IMG/VR virus record: IMGVR_UViG_3300042868_005761
Location: 1 to 64,000 of that record
Reading direction: 5' to 3' (one strand)
DNA from: a virus
DNA length: 64,000 nt
Every line of letters begins with the position of its first letter. Positions within the stretch are counted from its first letter, which is position 1. Shown here piece after piece: positions 39,569 to 48,242 of the stretch. Position numbers and translations under genes: made by a program. Below the pieces are notes generated by a model, which saw only the letters and a program-made list of their open reading frames with translations, was not told the DNA's origin and ran no database searches.

Positions 39569-40623
39569 AACTAAACTTTAAGACAATTTATGTAGAAAAT
39601 AATATTTATTCTCAGAATGAGTCAAGAAGATTGACAGATATTATTGGGGCATTTCCTGAGGCTACTGTCAAAAAAGTTGCGAGCCATTGGAAGATTCCTG
39701 ATCTTGTAGATATGGATCCTGTTGATTGGATTAAGGCCAAGAAACATATCTTGGTTCTTGGTAAACTTAAGATTCTTGCAAGCACAGTTAATGGTAGAAG
39801 CTCTGATTTTATTGCTCCATCTCATAGTAATGGTTGCTTAAGTGCATGTCAGTATTGCTATGTTGCTCGACGGAAGGGCGGCAGTAATCCTTTGACAGTA
39901 TTTCTTAATAGTGAGAAGATTGCTGAAAGCATTGTAGATCATTGTAACGAGCTTGGTCCTAAGCCCGAAGCTAATCAGTGTGATCCAGAATACTGGATCT
40001 ATGATATTGGCAACAACAATGATGTCAGCATTGACGCAATGATTAGTGATAATCCATTTGTACTAATGGAAGCTATTAAAAGTACTAAGCATGGTAAGTT
40101 GACTTTTGCAACTAAAACTGTTAATATTGAGCCATTCTTGATGTTCAATCCTGAAAAACGTACTCGTATTAGATACAGTCTTATGCCTCAGGCTGTCTCT
40201 AAGTATGTTGATATTCGAACTTCACCTATCGAAGATCGTATTGACGCAATGAATGTACTTGTTGACGCTGGCTATGAAGTTCATGCTAACTTTTCTCCTG
40301 TAATTATGTACGGAGATAAGCAGTGGAAAAAAGATTGGGTTGAGCTTTGGAAGCTTATGGATTCTAAGCTAACAGATAAAGCTAAGCTTCAGATGAAGTC
40401 TGAGGTTATTTTTCTAACTCATAGCTCTGACTTGCATGATCTTAACATGCAATGGAATCCCAAGGGTGAAGAGTTTCTCTGGACTCCTGAGAATCAGCAA
40501 GTCAAAGCTAATAAAGCCGACGTGCTTTGCTATAAGTATGGACTTAAGGGCGAGAATGTCAAAGCTTTTTGCTCTGGCATTAAGAAATTTATTCCCTGGT
40601 GCCAAGTTCGTTATGCCTTTTAA
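39565..40623 (+). CDS. splB: Spore-photoproduct-lyase-like radical SAM enzyme
   Basis: 352 residues from TTG 39565 (SD GAGGAT). The radical SAM cluster motif CLSACQYC gives C91-x3-C95-x2-C98, as in spore photoproduct lyase. Cys139 lies close to the position of the hydrogen-donor Cys of Bacillus SplB. Later blocks FATKTVNIEPFL, RIRYSLMPQ, RIDAMNVLVDAGYEV and NFSPVIMY match the SplB core. The enzyme reverses a thymine dimer-type lesion with S-adenosylmethionine and an Fe-S cluster. It differs from UvdE, which cuts. A related radical SAM function is possible. Confidence 0.8.
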   Translation: MKLNFKTIYVENNIYSQNESRRLTDIIGAFPEATVKKVASHWKIPDLVDMDPVDWIKAKKHILVLGKLKILASTVNGRSSDFIAPSHSNGCLSACQYCYVARRKGGSNPLTVFLNSEKIAESIVDHCNELGPKPEANQCDPEYWIYDIGNNNDVSIDAMISDNPFVLMEAIKSTKHGKLTFATKTVNIEPFLMFNPEKRTRIRYSLMPQAVSKYVDIRTSPIEDRIDAMNVLVDAGYEVHANFSPVIMYGDKQWKKDWVELWKLMDSKLTDKAKLQMKSEVIFLTHSSDLHDLNMQWNPKGEEFLWTPENQQVKANKADVLCYKYGLKGENVKAFCSGIKKFIPWCQVRYAF

Positions 40624-40631
40624 GGAGATTC

Positions 40632-41702
40632 ATGGAATCTAATAATTACTCTGCTTCTCGAGAAGTGGAATTCGTTGATATTGTTGTTGGGCTTGCTTGG
40701 GGTGATGAAGGCAAAGGCAAGGTTGTTAGCTCACTTGTTGACTACCAGCATTATGACTTTGTCTGTCGCTTTAACGGCGGCCCTAATGCAGGTCATACTG
40801 TTTACTTGGATGGTAAGCAGTACAAGACCCACCTTATCCCTAGCGGAGTATTCCACGGTGTTCCCAGCATCATTGGTCCTGCTTGCGTAATCAATGTTAG
40901 CAAGTTCATGGCAGAGATTGCCTATCTAGAAGCTAATGGGTTTGATACGAGTCTTGTTAAGGTTTCACCTAAGGCTCATGTAATTACTCAGGATCACATT
41001 AGCTATGACACTAATTATCTTTCACATCTTGGTACTACCGGACAAGGTATTGCTCCGTGTTATTCAGACAAGATGTTGCGTAAAGGAATTCGTGCGGCTG
41101 AAATGCTTGATCCTAAGTGGATCTGGGATGAGCAACTTTTTGGTTGCATTCTTGCAGAAGGTGCACAGAGCGTTTGGTTAGATATTGATCATGGATCATA
41201 CCCATACGTTACTAGCAGCTCTACTCTGCCATATAATGCTTGTTCTCTTGGCTTTTCGCCTAGAGACATCTATAAAATTATTGGCGTTGGTAAGATGTAC
41301 GATACTAAGAGTGGTGCTGATCCTATGTTTCCTGTTAGCCTAATGACTGATCCAGTTCTTGCTGAGATTGGCAGGCTTGGAAAGGAGCAAGGTACAACTA
41401 CTGGACGTCAAAGAATTGTTAATTATCTTAATCTTGATAAGATGATTGCTGCAATTCGTTTGTCTGGTGTAACTAATGTTGTAATTAACAAGGGCGATAT
41501 TCTTAATAAGATTGAGGATGGGAATCCATTCAAGTTTTATTATCAGAATGAGCTTGTTGTCTGCCGAGCGCTTAAGCAAATGCAGGATACTATTGCAGGA
41601 ATTATTGAAAGAGAATGTCCTAATCTTCTACAGGAAGAGGTGATTTTCTCTGATCATCCAGAAATTGTTAATTGGGAGGAATATTTTCCATGGAACAAGT
41701 AG
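40632..41702 (+). CDS. purA: Adenylosuccinate synthetase, short form (PurA or PurZ-related)
   Basis: 356 residues from the ATG at 40632 (SD AAGGAG). WGDEGKGK (residues 23-30), NGGPNAGHT, HLIPSG, GTTGQGIAPCYSDK and RAAEMLDP are the PurA motifs, and GTTTGRQR is the loop near the nucleotide site. PurA makes adenylosuccinate from IMP, GTP and Asp. The length is that of archaeal PurA and phage PurZ proteins rather than the 430 residues of bacterial PurA. The catalytic Asp25 is retained, which as I recall most PurZ enzymes lose. IMP is therefore the expected substrate, but dGMP is not excluded. Confidence 0.85.
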   Translation: MESNNYSASREVEFVDIVVGLAWGDEGKGKVVSSLVDYQHYDFVCRFNGGPNAGHTVYLDGKQYKTHLIPSGVFHGVPSIIGPACVINVSKFMAEIAYLEANGFDTSLVKVSPKAHVITQDHISYDTNYLSHLGTTGQGIAPCYSDKMLRKGIRAAEMLDPKWIWDEQLFGCILAEGAQSVWLDIDHGSYPYVTSSSTLPYNACSLGFSPRDIYKIIGVGKMYDTKSGADPMFPVSLMTDPVLAEIGRLGKEQGTTTGRQRIVNYLNLDKMIAAIRLSGVTNVVINKGDILNKIEDGNPFKFYYQNELVVCRALKQMQDTIAGIIERECPNLLQEEVIFSDHPEIVNWEEYFPWNK

Positions 41703-42838
41703 AAACTACTGATGATGCTGTAACTAATTACTTTTTGCCTACCCTTTATAAGAAAGTAAATGGCAATAAGATTGAGGAATGGACTATTGCCGTCTTAGGT
41801 AATGGTTCATTCTACACAACAAGTGGGCATATTGATGGTGTTAAAACTACCAGTAAGCCTACTCTTTGTGAGCCAATGAATGTTGGCAAGAAAAATGCGA
41901 CTACTGCTGCTGATCAAGCTGCAAAGGAAGCAAAGGCTAAATGGGATAAGCAGATCAAGAAAGGCTACACTGAGACTGTCGAGAACGTAGATGAGGCTCT
42001 ACCTTACCAGGTAATGCTCGCTAAGAACTACGATGACTACGCAGATGACATTACTTGGCCTGCTTATACTCAGCCTAAGCTAGATGGCATTCGGTGCCGG
42101 ATCAATAAGGATGGTATGTGGACTAGAAACAATGAAAAGATTGTATCATGTCCTCATATTAATACAGCACTTGCTTCATTCTTTGAGAAGTGTCCGGATG
42201 TCCAGCTAGATGGCGAGCTTTACAATCATGAATTTAAGGATAACTTTAATAAGATTGTAGAACTTGTTAAGCGCCAGAAGATTGACGATGCTCAACTTGC
42301 TGAAAGCAAGAAGTATATTCAATTCTGGTGTTACGACAATATGGTAAGTGGTAACTTCATTGACCGCCTTAAGTTCTTTAAGCAATACAATACGTTTGGT
42401 ATGAAACTGATCGACATGAAATATGTCACAACAGTTGAAACACACACTGTAAATAGCCAGGAAGAAGTCCAGGCTAAGCTTACTGCATATCTTAAGGAAG
42501 GATATGAAGGTCTTATGCTTAGAAGAAATACTGCTTATGAGAATAAGCGAAGTAAGAATCTTCTAAAGCTTAAGAAGTTTATCGATAGCGAGTATGAGAT
42601 TGTTAACGTTGTTGAGGGCGAGGGGAACAAGTCTGGCATGGCTGGGGCATTTACCCTGGTCATGTCAGACGGTCGCCACTTTAATAGTAATATTATGGGT
42701 CCTCATGACTATCTTGTGAGACTATGGGAGAACAAAGATTCACTTATAGGTAAGCAGGTAACTATTCAATATTTCAATCTCACCCCTGATGGGGTACCTA
42801 GGTTTCCATATGCGAAAGCATTAAGAGACTACGAATAA
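41690..42838 (+). CDS. ATP-dependent DNA ligase
   Basis: 382 residues from the ATG at 41690, nine bases after GGGAGGA. It overlaps purA by 13 bases. The nucleotidyl-transfer Lys130 lies in QPKLDGIRC (motif I, KxDGxR), followed by LDGELY, EGLMLRR and SKNLLKLKKF, which correspond to motifs III-V of ATP-dependent ligases of the T7 type. The last 70 residues form the OB domain. Seals nicks during replication and repair. The N-terminal 110 residues look like a T7-like extension. Confidence 0.88.
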   Translation: MEQVETTDDAVTNYFLPTLYKKVNGNKIEEWTIAVLGNGSFYTTSGHIDGVKTTSKPTLCEPMNVGKKNATTAADQAAKEAKAKWDKQIKKGYTETVENVDEALPYQVMLAKNYDDYADDITWPAYTQPKLDGIRCRINKDGMWTRNNEKIVSCPHINTALASFFEKCPDVQLDGELYNHEFKDNFNKIVELVKRQKIDDAQLAESKKYIQFWCYDNMVSGNFIDRLKFFKQYNTFGMKLIDMKYVTTVETHTVNSQEEVQAKLTAYLKEGYEGLMLRRNTAYENKRSKNLLKLKKFIDSEYEIVNVVEGEGNKSGMAGAFTLVMSDGRHFNSNIMGPHDYLVRLWENKDSLIGKQVTIQYFNLTPDGVPRFPYAKALRDYE

Positions 42839-42850
42839 AGGAAATAATTT

Positions 42851-43246
42851 ATGGAGTATAACCTCAGTAAGAAAGAACTAGGATATATTCGAGTTGCTAT
42901 TAAACAAGCTAGACGATCCAGTTATGAAAGGTTCTGCCATGGCGCAGTCCTCATTAAGGGTGGTACAATCATTAGTACCGGTTTTAACACGGTCAAAGGT
43001 TCCCCATTCCTAAAGCATAACTTCCCGAATAGCTTGAGAGATACAATGCACGCTGAGATGACATGTCTACATGGATTCCCTACTAGCGACCTTAGTGGTG
43101 CTAGCTTGTATGTAGTTAGGGTTCAACCTAACACTCTTGAGCTTAAGAATAGTAAGCCTTGTGCGCTCTGCGAAGAGCTCATTAGCTGGTATCCTTTGAA
43201 AAAGGTAATCTATTCTAATGGAGGAGGGTTGTTTAGCGCATTGTAA
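42851..43246 (+). CDS. Cytidine/deoxycytidylate deaminase-fold protein
   Basis: 131 residues. The zinc site is HAEMTCLHG and PCALCEELI (HAE and PCxxC), the signature of the cytidine deaminase superfamily. HGAVLIKGGTIISTGFNTVKG precedes it. Phage members often deaminate dCMP to dUMP for thymidylate synthesis, which fits the ThyX gene at 54820. Deamination of another nucleotide is possible. Confidence 0.75.
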   Translation: MEYNLSKKELGYIRVAIKQARRSSYERFCHGAVLIKGGTIISTGFNTVKGSPFLKHNFPNSLRDTMHAEMTCLHGFPTSDLSGASLYVVRVQPNTLELKNSKPCALCEELISWYPLKKVIYSNGGGLFSAL

Positions 43247-43258
43247 TACAAGGAGAAA

Positions 43259-43804
43259 ATGCTTACGAAAATACTAATGTTGCTGTCATTCTGGATTGTG
43301 CCAATGAGAAATCTCATTGAGTACGATGCGATTAAGGCAACAGACACATATCGGATCTTGGATAAATATGAATACATCTCTGATTCAGATAAATACTTAA
43401 TCTCTGATGCAATTGAAAAAACTTCAATTGACAAGAAGTTATCCAAGCAAGAAAAAGCAATTGTTCTGGCCGTCGCATTTCAAGAAAGCAGATTTACTAA
43501 AGAGGCAATCGGCTCTTCTGGTGAGTGCGGCCTGTATCAACAGATACCTAAATGGCTACCTAATAAAGAATTGCGTAAAATGAAATACAATGATGCTTGT
43601 GATCTTCTTAAGAATCCATATAGTGGAACTAGAGAGTTCATAAATACTTATAGGCACCTTGAGACACGCTACAAAGAAGATTGGCCTTGTCATTATAACC
43701 AAGGCATTATATGCGGAGCTAGAGGCTATGCTTATTTAAAGAATCATTATCGACTTAGGAGACAGTTTGAGCGTCAACAAGATAAATACGCTAAACTTAA
43801 CTAA
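43259..43804 (+). CDS. Lytic transglycosylase-like (SLT domain) protein
   Basis: 181 residues. A hydrophobic N-terminus (ILMLLSFWIV) looks like a signal or anchor. The SLT pattern AFQESRF..EAIGSSGECGLYQQIPKW includes the catalytic Glu and the GxxGLxQ block. Such enzymes cleave peptidoglycan between sugars. This could be a lysis enzyme or a local cell-wall opener. SD AAGGAGAA. The 3' end overlaps the next frame. Confidence 0.7.
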   Translation: MLTKILMLLSFWIVPMRNLIEYDAIKATDTYRILDKYEYISDSDKYLISDAIEKTSIDKKLSKQEKAIVLAVAFQESRFTKEAIGSSGECGLYQQIPKWLPNKELRKMKYNDACDLLKNPYSGTREFINTYRHLETRYKEDWPCHYNQGIICGARGYAYLKNHYRLRRQFERQQDKYAKLN

Positions 43805-44348
43805 TGATCAGGTTATCTGGCAAATAGTAATATGGTTCTATACTAAAGTATTAAATATTACTGATTACTTCAGTGATACACTCTTAGTTGACATGAAAGA
43901 TATTGCTTTTCCAGATACTCTAAATACTTTAGACTTAGATAAATACTATTATGATCTGAATAGCTATGCGGCTATAGAAAACTATATACAAAAAGCTCTC
44001 ATCCAACGCCAATTAACGCCACAGACACAAGAGCTAGCTATATTTTTTTATCTGCATGCTAAGTTAGGTCATAACGTAGTGTTCTATCCTGGTGAAAGTT
44101 TTAGGAAAAAGAACGTATTCCTTATAGAGGAGGAAAACACCGTCTACTATATTAAGTATGGAAACGATGCAACCTATGATTCGATAAGGAATATTGTTCT
44201 TGATCTTAGTAAAAAACATAAAATATGTCACTACAAAATATTAACTTTAGACAAAAACTTTAAGAAGACTAAAATGTTTAAACATTTTGTTTTTGATTTT
44301 TCTTGTTTGTCTGATTTGAATGACAAAACAAGACATCTAGAGGAGTAG
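43767..44348 (+). CDS. Protein of unknown function
   Basis: 193 residues from TTG 43767, which follows AGGAG at the right distance inside the transglycosylase gene. No better start exists in this frame. Rich in Tyr, Ile and Asn, no membrane segment, no recognised family. Confidence 0.55.
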   Translation: MSVNKINTLNLTNDQVIWQIVIWFYTKVLNITDYFSDTLLVDMKDIAFPDTLNTLDLDKYYYDLNSYAAIENYIQKALIQRQLTPQTQELAIFFYLHAKLGHNVVFYPGESFRKKNVFLIEEENTVYYIKYGNDATYDSIRNIVLDLSKKHKICHYKILTLDKNFKKTKMFKHFVFDFSCLSDLNDKTRHLEE

Positions 44349-44349
44349 A

Positions 44350-44985
44350 ATGGATATAGAAAAGTTGATTGCAAGGATTAGACAAGAAAATTTGTCTAGT
44401 CTTTTGTATGGAACTAGACTTGTTGGTAATTACATTGGAATTTTTGGTCTCAAAAAGCGCCCAGATGATATTGACTTTAAAGAAACTGGTACACTTGAAG
44501 ATCTTGATATTAAAGCAAGTGTTGATAAGACTACAAAACTTATAAGGAAATCTATTCCTGGTGATTTTTGTGTTATAGCTTATCCCAGTAATTTCGCTCC
44601 TCTTGGAGATGAGAGATACGCAATTCAATATAATTATCAAATTATTGATTGTGATATATATGCCTATTTAATGTGCGCACAAGCAATTAAAGCTAATAAA
44701 CTTAAAGTTGTAGACAGCTCGTATTCTGATATTTTCTACTTTGATGGAAGATTTGTAGATCTATCTCATTACCTGCTAGACCATATACATGAGCACACAT
44801 TTTTCTTAAGTGAAAGATCGTGTCTCATTCCGTATATGTACTCTCGCAGGACTAAAGGTATTTACTCAGGAGACAATGTTGAAGACCTTTTGTTCAATTT
44901 GCCCAAGGTTGTTGGTGCTGAAAACATAAAAGATATTTTTTCGCTTATGACTATATTGTCTAATATTAACTCTAATCAAAACTAA
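44350..44985 (+). CDS. Protein of unknown function, faintly nucleotidyltransferase-like
   Basis: 211 residues. GLKKRPDDIDFKE has the look of a nucleotidyltransferase (D-x-D) active site, but no further motif supports it. SD TAGAGGAG. Next to other unassigned proteins. Confidence 0.5.
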   Translation: MDIEKLIARIRQENLSSLLYGTRLVGNYIGIFGLKKRPDDIDFKETGTLEDLDIKASVDKTTKLIRKSIPGDFCVIAYPSNFAPLGDERYAIQYNYQIIDCDIYAYLMCAQAIKANKLKVVDSSYSDIFYFDGRFVDLSHYLLDHIHEHTFFLSERSCLIPYMYSRRTKGIYSGDNVEDLLFNLPKVVGAENIKDIFSLMTILSNINSNQN

Positions 44986-44999
44986 TCAAAGGATACAGA

Positions 45000-45515
45000 A
45001 TGTCAGACACAACTAATTCAAATCCCTCAGCTAATATCCGTTCTACCTCTGAGTACAATGTTACTGCTTACTGGCGCAACATTGACACTTACACCACGAC
45101 TGGCAATGATATCTTTGCTGTTCGTGCCCGTGATATTGGTCATTCATGTGGGATTTCCACTGCTCAAGTGAGCCGTGATCTTAAGATTACGACGACTGCT
45201 CTTACTAATCTTGTTCGTAATCGTAACAAGACTGATGGTAAGTTTGACAATGTCATTACGACGCTTGTGCGGGCCCGTGAGTACCGTACTCGTACTGGTA
45301 AAGTGCATCCTATGCATCGCTCACTAGTCCATGCCGTATCCACCAAGTATTCAACTCGTGTGGCTGCTGCTCTAGGTGGTATCTCACCTAGCACTGCGAG
45401 TGTCTGGACCCAGCATGAGCGTAAGGAGATCTCTCGTCGTTACGCCGAGTCTTTTCTCACTGACCTTTCTAGCATTAATCCAAACACTTTCAATACCAAA
45501 GACATTTCTAAGTAA
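45000..45515 (+). CDS. Probable DNA-binding protein
   Basis: 171 residues, basic and Thr/Ser-rich. ISTAQVSRDLKITTTALTNLV and AALGGISPSTASVWTQHE both read like helix-turn-helix units. The gene is GC-richer than its neighbours, suggesting high expression or a different origin. SD AAAGGATA. A transcriptional or replication regulator is possible. Confidence 0.55.
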   Translation: MSDTTNSNPSANIRSTSEYNVTAYWRNIDTYTTTGNDIFAVRARDIGHSCGISTAQVSRDLKITTTALTNLVRNRNKTDGKFDNVITTLVRAREYRTRTGKVHPMHRSLVHAVSTKYSTRVAAALGGISPSTASVWTQHERKEISRRYAESFLTDLSSINPNTFNTKDISK

Positions 45516-45528
45516 TAAGGTTTGAATT

Positions 45529-45792
45529 ATGAGCCTTATACTAGCCGCTGTATTTTTTGGACTATTACTAGGTTACTCAACCTATCATACATTCACAAAA
45601 TTGCCAATGGGAGTTCAGTTCTTTTTATTTAGACATGAATTCCTATTTGACGCTGCGGTTACATTTGCAAATCTATTGTTCATAACTGGCATTTCAATGT
45701 CATTTATGGCAATAGCTGCAGGCGTAATTAGTGAATTTACTTGTTTATTCCTATTTGGTTTAAGAAAGAAACAACTATATAACACTATATAA
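45529..45792 (+). CDS. Membrane protein with about three hydrophobic segments
   Basis: 87 residues, hydrophobic over most of its length (LILAAVFFGLLLGYSTY, then LFITGISMSFMAIAAG and a third region). SD TAAGGTTT weak. Function unknown. Could be a holin, given the transglycosylase 2 kb upstream, but no direct evidence. Confidence 0.55.
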   Translation: MSLILAAVFFGLLLGYSTYHTFTKLPMGVQFFLFRHEFLFDAAVTFANLLFITGISMSFMAIAAGVISEFTCLFLFGLRKKQLYNTI

Positions 45793-45800
45793 GGAGCATT

Positions 45801-46430
45801 ATGACTACTAATGTTTTTAAGTCAGATGAGAGAGTTACTTTTGCGAGCGCTCTTTTCGTTCGCAAGCACGATTACAGTGAGCATTCTTGTCAAGTCTATC
45901 AGATTTCAGAGCTAAAGAATGCTAATATGTATGACAATGCAAGCTATCTTGCTACTCTATACAATCGTAATAGAGGAATTTTTTCAAAGAAGAATCGCAT
46001 AGAGACTGGCTTGTCAGTTAGATATGTAACTACTGCGGCCTTTCGTCTTGGTGATTCTGAGTTTGCTTTTGCTTTGTCTGTCCATAATCCTGTAGATGCT
46101 TATGATAAGCATGAGGGCAGAAAGGTTGCTTTGTCTAGACTTAAGCGAGCTTTTCTTGGTCGACCGAATACCGATAAGTTTGTTTGGATTGCTGACTATT
46201 CAGTCACTGATTCTACAACAAAAATTCGCATTCATCCTTTGACTGCACAGGCAAGAATGGAGTATCCTATATATGAAGAGGTTATAGATTCTTGTGATCT
46301 ACAATTCGGTACTCCAGACAGACCTGACTTTAGAGCTCTTGCGAAAGTTGCTTATAAGCTTATCTCTGATAAGGTTTCACAAGCAAATCCGAAATACGAT
46401 CTATCAGACTATCGCACTATATTGAAGTAA
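45801..46430 (+). CDS. Protein of unknown function
   Basis: 209 residues, mixed alpha/beta with many basic residues. SD AAGGAGC. No recognised family or motif. Confidence 0.6.
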   Translation: MTTNVFKSDERVTFASALFVRKHDYSEHSCQVYQISELKNANMYDNASYLATLYNRNRGIFSKKNRIETGLSVRYVTTAAFRLGDSEFAFALSVHNPVDAYDKHEGRKVALSRLKRAFLGRPNTDKFVWIADYSVTDSTTKIRIHPLTAQARMEYPIYEEVIDSCDLQFGTPDRPDFRALAKVAYKLISDKVSQANPKYDLSDYRTILK

Positions 46431-46443
46431 ATAAAGGATATTA

Positions 46444-46530
46444 ATGGATATTAATCAAAAGAAATTGTCATTTGCGTTGAAGAATTATCTAACCGACAAT
46501 CAATACGTCTTTACAGTTACTTATCATTAG
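46444..46530 (+). CDS. Tiny protein of unknown function
   Basis: 28 residues with AAAGGAT seven bases before the ATG. One helix, then a short strand. Accepted because of the SD and the tight spacing after the previous gene. Confidence 0.35.
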   Translation: MDINQKKLSFALKNYLTDNQYVFTVTYH

Positions 46531-46548
46531 GAAATAAATAAATTAATT

Positions 46549-46758
46549 ATGTCAAAGAATTATAGAGAAGATTTCTCAGATCATGAGATTAAAGGCTTTA
46601 AGGCTCAGAAGAATGAGCGTAAACCTAGGGATTTTAATCCTGCCGAAGAAGAGGACGGAGTATCTTGTCCGAAATGTAGGCGGTTTTTAACTTATACTTA
46701 TTTAGCTAGAAATTCTAAGTGCTATAGCTGCGAGAGCCTTGTGACTCTCACAGACTAG
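46549..46758 (+). CDS. Small zinc-ribbon protein
   Basis: 69 residues. CPKCRRF and CYSCESL form two CxxC pairs 19 residues apart, a typical zinc ribbon. The N-terminus is charged. Zinc-ribbon peptides of this size often bind nucleic acid or a polymerase. Confidence 0.6.
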   Translation: MSKNYREDFSDHEIKGFKAQKNERKPRDFNPAEEEDGVSCPKCRRFLTYTYLARNSKCYSCESLVTLTD

Positions 46759-46769
46759 AGGAGTAAAAT

Positions 46770-47039
46770 ATGGCAACTATCTTAGAATCTAATAAGAAAG
46801 TTGCTGATTTTATTTCATACTTACAAAGTATTGAAATAGCTCCTGGATTTTCTATCTTAGATTCTTTTGAAGATTTTGAAGATTATCTATTTCTTTATTT
46901 TCAAAAGCAAATCTGGAATCGAGAAATTTTTGACATAACTATTAAAGTAGGAGACGTTCTAGGATATAGGACCTCCTACTTTTTTTATGACAAGAAAACA
47001 AATAAAATGGCTGTCTGCTATGTAAGGGACACAGAATGA
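46770..47039 (+). CDS. Small protein of unknown function
   Basis: 89 residues, aromatic- and acid-rich. SD AGAGGAG. Overlaps the next gene by four bases (ATGA). Between 46955 and 46985 the coding sequence contains a short inverted repeat (GTAGGA...TCCTAC) that could form a terminator-like hairpin with the following T's. Confidence 0.55.
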   Translation: MATILESNKKVADFISYLQSIEIAPGFSILDSFEDFEDYLFLYFQKQIWNREIFDITIKVGDVLGYRTSYFFYDKKTNKMAVCYVRDTE

Positions 47040-47338
47040 GAAATATAAATTCAGACTCAATTACCAATACTGCAGATGCTATTGGCGATCTTGTTGCTGA
47101 GAAAAATCTTGCCTATGGTGATGCTTTTTCAAAAGCTGGTGAAGTATTAAAAATTTTATATCCGAATGGTGTTTCCACGGATAAGTATCTTGATATCTTA
47201 GTTACAGTTCGAATTCTTGATAAGTTATTTCGAATTGCTAATAGTAAAGATGCTTTTGGCGAAAGCCCATGGCAAGATATTGCAGGTTATGGAATTCTTA
47301 TGAGTGCTTACTCAAATACAGAGATAGAGGAGAAATAA
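47036..47338 (+). CDS. Phage nucleotide pyrophosphohydrolase-like protein (MazG/DUF1599-like)
   Basis: 100 residues. The pattern KNLAYGDAFSKAGEVLKILYPNG, RILDKLFRIA, GESPWQDIAGYGIL (in outline) matches a small phage protein family that looks like an all-helical MazG-type domain. The catalytic residues cannot be confirmed. Such enzymes clean nucleotide pools. Confidence 0.6.
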   Translation: MRNINSDSITNTADAIGDLVAEKNLAYGDAFSKAGEVLKILYPNGVSTDKYLDILVTVRILDKLFRIANSKDAFGESPWQDIAGYGILMSAYSNTEIEEK

Positions 47339-47340
47339 CA

Positions 47341-48240
47341 ATGACTTGTATCCTAGGATATTCAAATACAGGCATCGACACTACTACCGGCATGCCTACC
47401 AATATGGATCTTGATCCATTGCTTAAATCTGTTTTACTGAAAGCCGATAGCCGTGTTAGCTATGCTGATTATGGCTTTATGCTTAAGCAACCTAAGATCT
47501 TCATTCGTGATGATATTATGTTTGGTTATGCTGGTGTTCTTAAGGATGCCCAGCTATTTCAGCATACTTACTACGAGCTCATTCGCCCTGATGATGTAAG
47601 CGATATTGCTTATATTCATAATGTGCTTAACGAGATTATTCCTGCAAGTATGCAGAGTAAGATAGTTACTAAGGGTCGTGGCATGGACGATATGGATCCA
47701 CTACCAGCTAGCAATCTTAATTTGCTTGTTGGTTATCGTGGCAATCTTTATCATGTAGACGCGTTCCTTTGCGTGACCCTTCTAGCTGAGCCATTTCAGG
47801 CCACAGGTAGTGGGCAACCTACAGCTCTTGGCGCATACTCTCTAGCTAGACGCTTGGGCCTTCTTGACCCAGCTGACGACGATGAGACGCATGTCATGTT
47901 TGACGGCGAACAACTACTAGATACGGTTATGGATTCAGTTTGTGATATCCATATGGGAGTAGCTGGTCCATTCTGTATGGTCGAACAAGTATATAATACT
48001 GAAACGAAAGAAACAATCTATGTTGTAAAGGAAACTTACAGTGAAGTAGATACTATTTTCACTAAGCCCTTTCCTCATAAGCTATCAATCATTTATGATA
48101 CTGATGACCAATTTGTACAGTATGGCAAGTCTCATACTCCTAAAGTAAAATCAACTCCAAAGACAGCTTCAAATAAGAAGACTAAGGGTAAATCAAAAAA
48201 GAATTCTACAACCGATAAGAAAAAGAAAGGATCCGATTAA
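47341..48240 (+). CDS. Proteasome/HslV-like Ntn hydrolase
   Basis: 299 residues from the ATG at 47341 (SD GAGGAG). Removal of the first Met would leave Thr2 as N-terminal nucleophile (MTCILGYSNTG). DSRVSYADYGF, PKIF, FGYAGVLKDAQLFQ and ATGSGQPTALGAYSLA fit the proteasome beta-subunit/HslV fold, including the GSG..ALGA loop near the end. A Lys-rich tail (last 45 residues) is added. It could be a self-compartmentalising peptidase needing an AAA+ partner. The window has two MoxR ATPases but no HslU or Mpa. Confidence 0.7.
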   Translation: MTCILGYSNTGIDTTTGMPTNMDLDPLLKSVLLKADSRVSYADYGFMLKQPKIFIRDDIMFGYAGVLKDAQLFQHTYYELIRPDDVSDIAYIHNVLNEIIPASMQSKIVTKGRGMDDMDPLPASNLNLLVGYRGNLYHVDAFLCVTLLAEPFQATGSGQPTALGAYSLARRLGLLDPADDDETHVMFDGEQLLDTVMDSVCDIHMGVAGPFCMVEQVYNTETKETIYVVKETYSEVDTIFTKPFPHKLSIIYDTDDQFVQYGKSHTPKVKSTPKTASNKKTKGKSKKNSTTDKKKKGSD

Positions 48241-48242
48241 CT

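Noticed and set aside
44278-44640. Minus-strand 120-codon frame
   Set aside because: Opposite two plus-strand genes with good starts. No motif or SD.
45529-45792. Firm holin assignment
   Set aside because: It has several hydrophobic segments, but it is 1.7 kb from the transglycosylase and has no holin-specific feature, so it was left as a membrane protein.
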